Shown here piece by piece: positions 50,752-51,010 of a DNA stretch of 51,010 nt; the stretch's first letter is position 1; each line of letters begins with the position of its first letter. A program made the position numbers and the translations under genes. The DNA comes from Verrucomicrobiaceae bacterium. GTDB lineage: Bacteria > Verrucomicrobiota > Verrucomicrobiia > Verrucomicrobiales > Verrucomicrobiaceae. The notes under the pieces were generated by a model. The model did not search any database. It saw only the letters and a list, made by a program, of their open reading frames with translations, and was not told the origin of the DNA. The stretch is from the NCBI GenBank assembly GCA_016795375.1, contig JAEUHJ010000200.1:1-51010 (forward strand), in the 5' to 3' direction.

Positions 50752-51010
50752 TGAGGTGGACCCCGAAATTCGAGCCAGGGGCTAAGAGATGAGGTTATGG
50801 TGGTTGAGGTCCGGGGAGATGAACCCGAACCCAAACCAACATCGTGAAAAACAAACGCAAACGACATGACCCTCAGTTCAAAGCCCGCGTGGCTTTGGAA
50901 GCCCTCAAAGGCATCAAAACCGTGCAGCAGATCGCCAAGGAATTTGGCATCCATCCCGGCCAGGTGGCCGAGTGGAAAAGGCTCCTCAGCGAGCACGCAG
51001 GCAGCGTGTT
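50752..51010 (+). mobile_element. left end of an IS3-family insertion sequence (partial)
   Basis: TGAGGTGGACCCC starting at 50752 looks like the left terminal inverted repeat of an IS3-type element, and an OrfA-like transposase frame begins about 90 nt inside. The right end, target duplication and OrfB lie outside the window, so element boundaries and intactness are not verified. Confidence 0.65.
50844..51010 (+). CDS. IS3-family transposase OrfA (N-terminal part)
   Basis: An open frame from GTG 50844 to the window edge encodes 55 residues beginning MKNKRKRHDPQFKARVALEA and continuing LKGIKTVQQIAKEFGIHPGQ, the HTH_Tnp_1 helix-turn-helix of IS3 OrfA proteins. OrfA binds the element ends; the OrfAB fusion made by frameshifting is the transposase. 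The gene is cut by the window. It has no coding relation to the neighbouring toxin-antitoxin pair. Confidence 0.85.
   Translation, partial: MKNKRKRHDPQFKARVALEALKGIKTVQQIAKEFGIHPGQVAEWKRLLSEHAGSV

Overview
The window reads as a high-GC chromosomal segment of a Gram-negative bacterium of the Verrucomicrobiota, most like the Verrucomicrobium/Prosthecobacter side of the phylum. This placement is inference from gene content: a TonB-dependent receptor, eukaryote-like Ser/Thr kinases with one membrane segment, secreted polysaccharide-active proteins (beta-helix, DUF4091, SGNH), a GxxExxY gene and scarce Shine-Dalgarno sequences. No rRNA or tRNA was recognised. Coding density is very high and no stretch above 300 bases lacks a gene.

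Layout. 1-2.2 kb: replicative helicase dnaB, convergent with mscL. 2.3-10.1 kb: a minus-strand lipid catabolism operon read patatin lipase > acyl-CoA ligase > thiolase > FadB-type multifunctional enzyme > acyl-CoA dehydrogenase, with a strong palindromic operator candidate upstream. 10.2-14.6 kb: a SulP transporter fused to beta-carbonic anhydrase, then a NarL-type response regulator and histidine kinase. 14.7-18.1 kb: a CnrY-X-H-like envelope metal-sensing sigma module followed by a TonB-dependent receptor. 18.2-24.6 kb: SGNH hydrolase, zinc-type dehydrogenase, a GxxExxY (PD-(D/E)XK) gene bracketed by decamer repeat arrays, a hexulose-phosphate-synthase-like enzyme, and an esterase > acetyltransferase > haem-motif protein operon joined by ATGA overlaps. 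24.7-28.1 kb: SNF2 ATPase plus SWIM zinc-finger protein. 28.2-33.2 kb: divergent beta-helix and DUF4091 exported proteins. 33.2-36.3 kb: two tandem paralogous Ser/Thr kinases. 36.4-37.9 kb: two small exported cysteine-rich proteins and an aquaporin-like channel. 38-44.7 kb: housekeeping genes (pyrC, trmO, a sugar phosphate isomerase, clpP, an SMR exporter, prs, rplY, pth, rpsF) ending in a strong terminator. 44.8-49.9 kb, minus strand: STAS protein > GAF-PP2C-HATPase regulator > acyltransferase > zinc-ribbon protein > pseudouridine synthase > lysC. 50.0-51.0 kb: a VapBC-type toxin-antitoxin pair with its operator, and the left end of an IS3-family insertion sequence cut by the window edge.

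The most interesting parts are (i) the CnrYXH-like metal sensor, whose five predicted metal ligands appear conserved but which sits next to a TonB receptor rather than an efflux pump; (ii) the GxxExxY nuclease-fold gene flanked on both sides by NNCGCGAATG decamer arrays, one of them a long inverted repeat; (iii) the lipid operon with a 9+9 bp perfect palindrome; and (iv) a one-protein phosphatase/kinase partner switch paired with a STAS protein lacking the usual phospho-serine.
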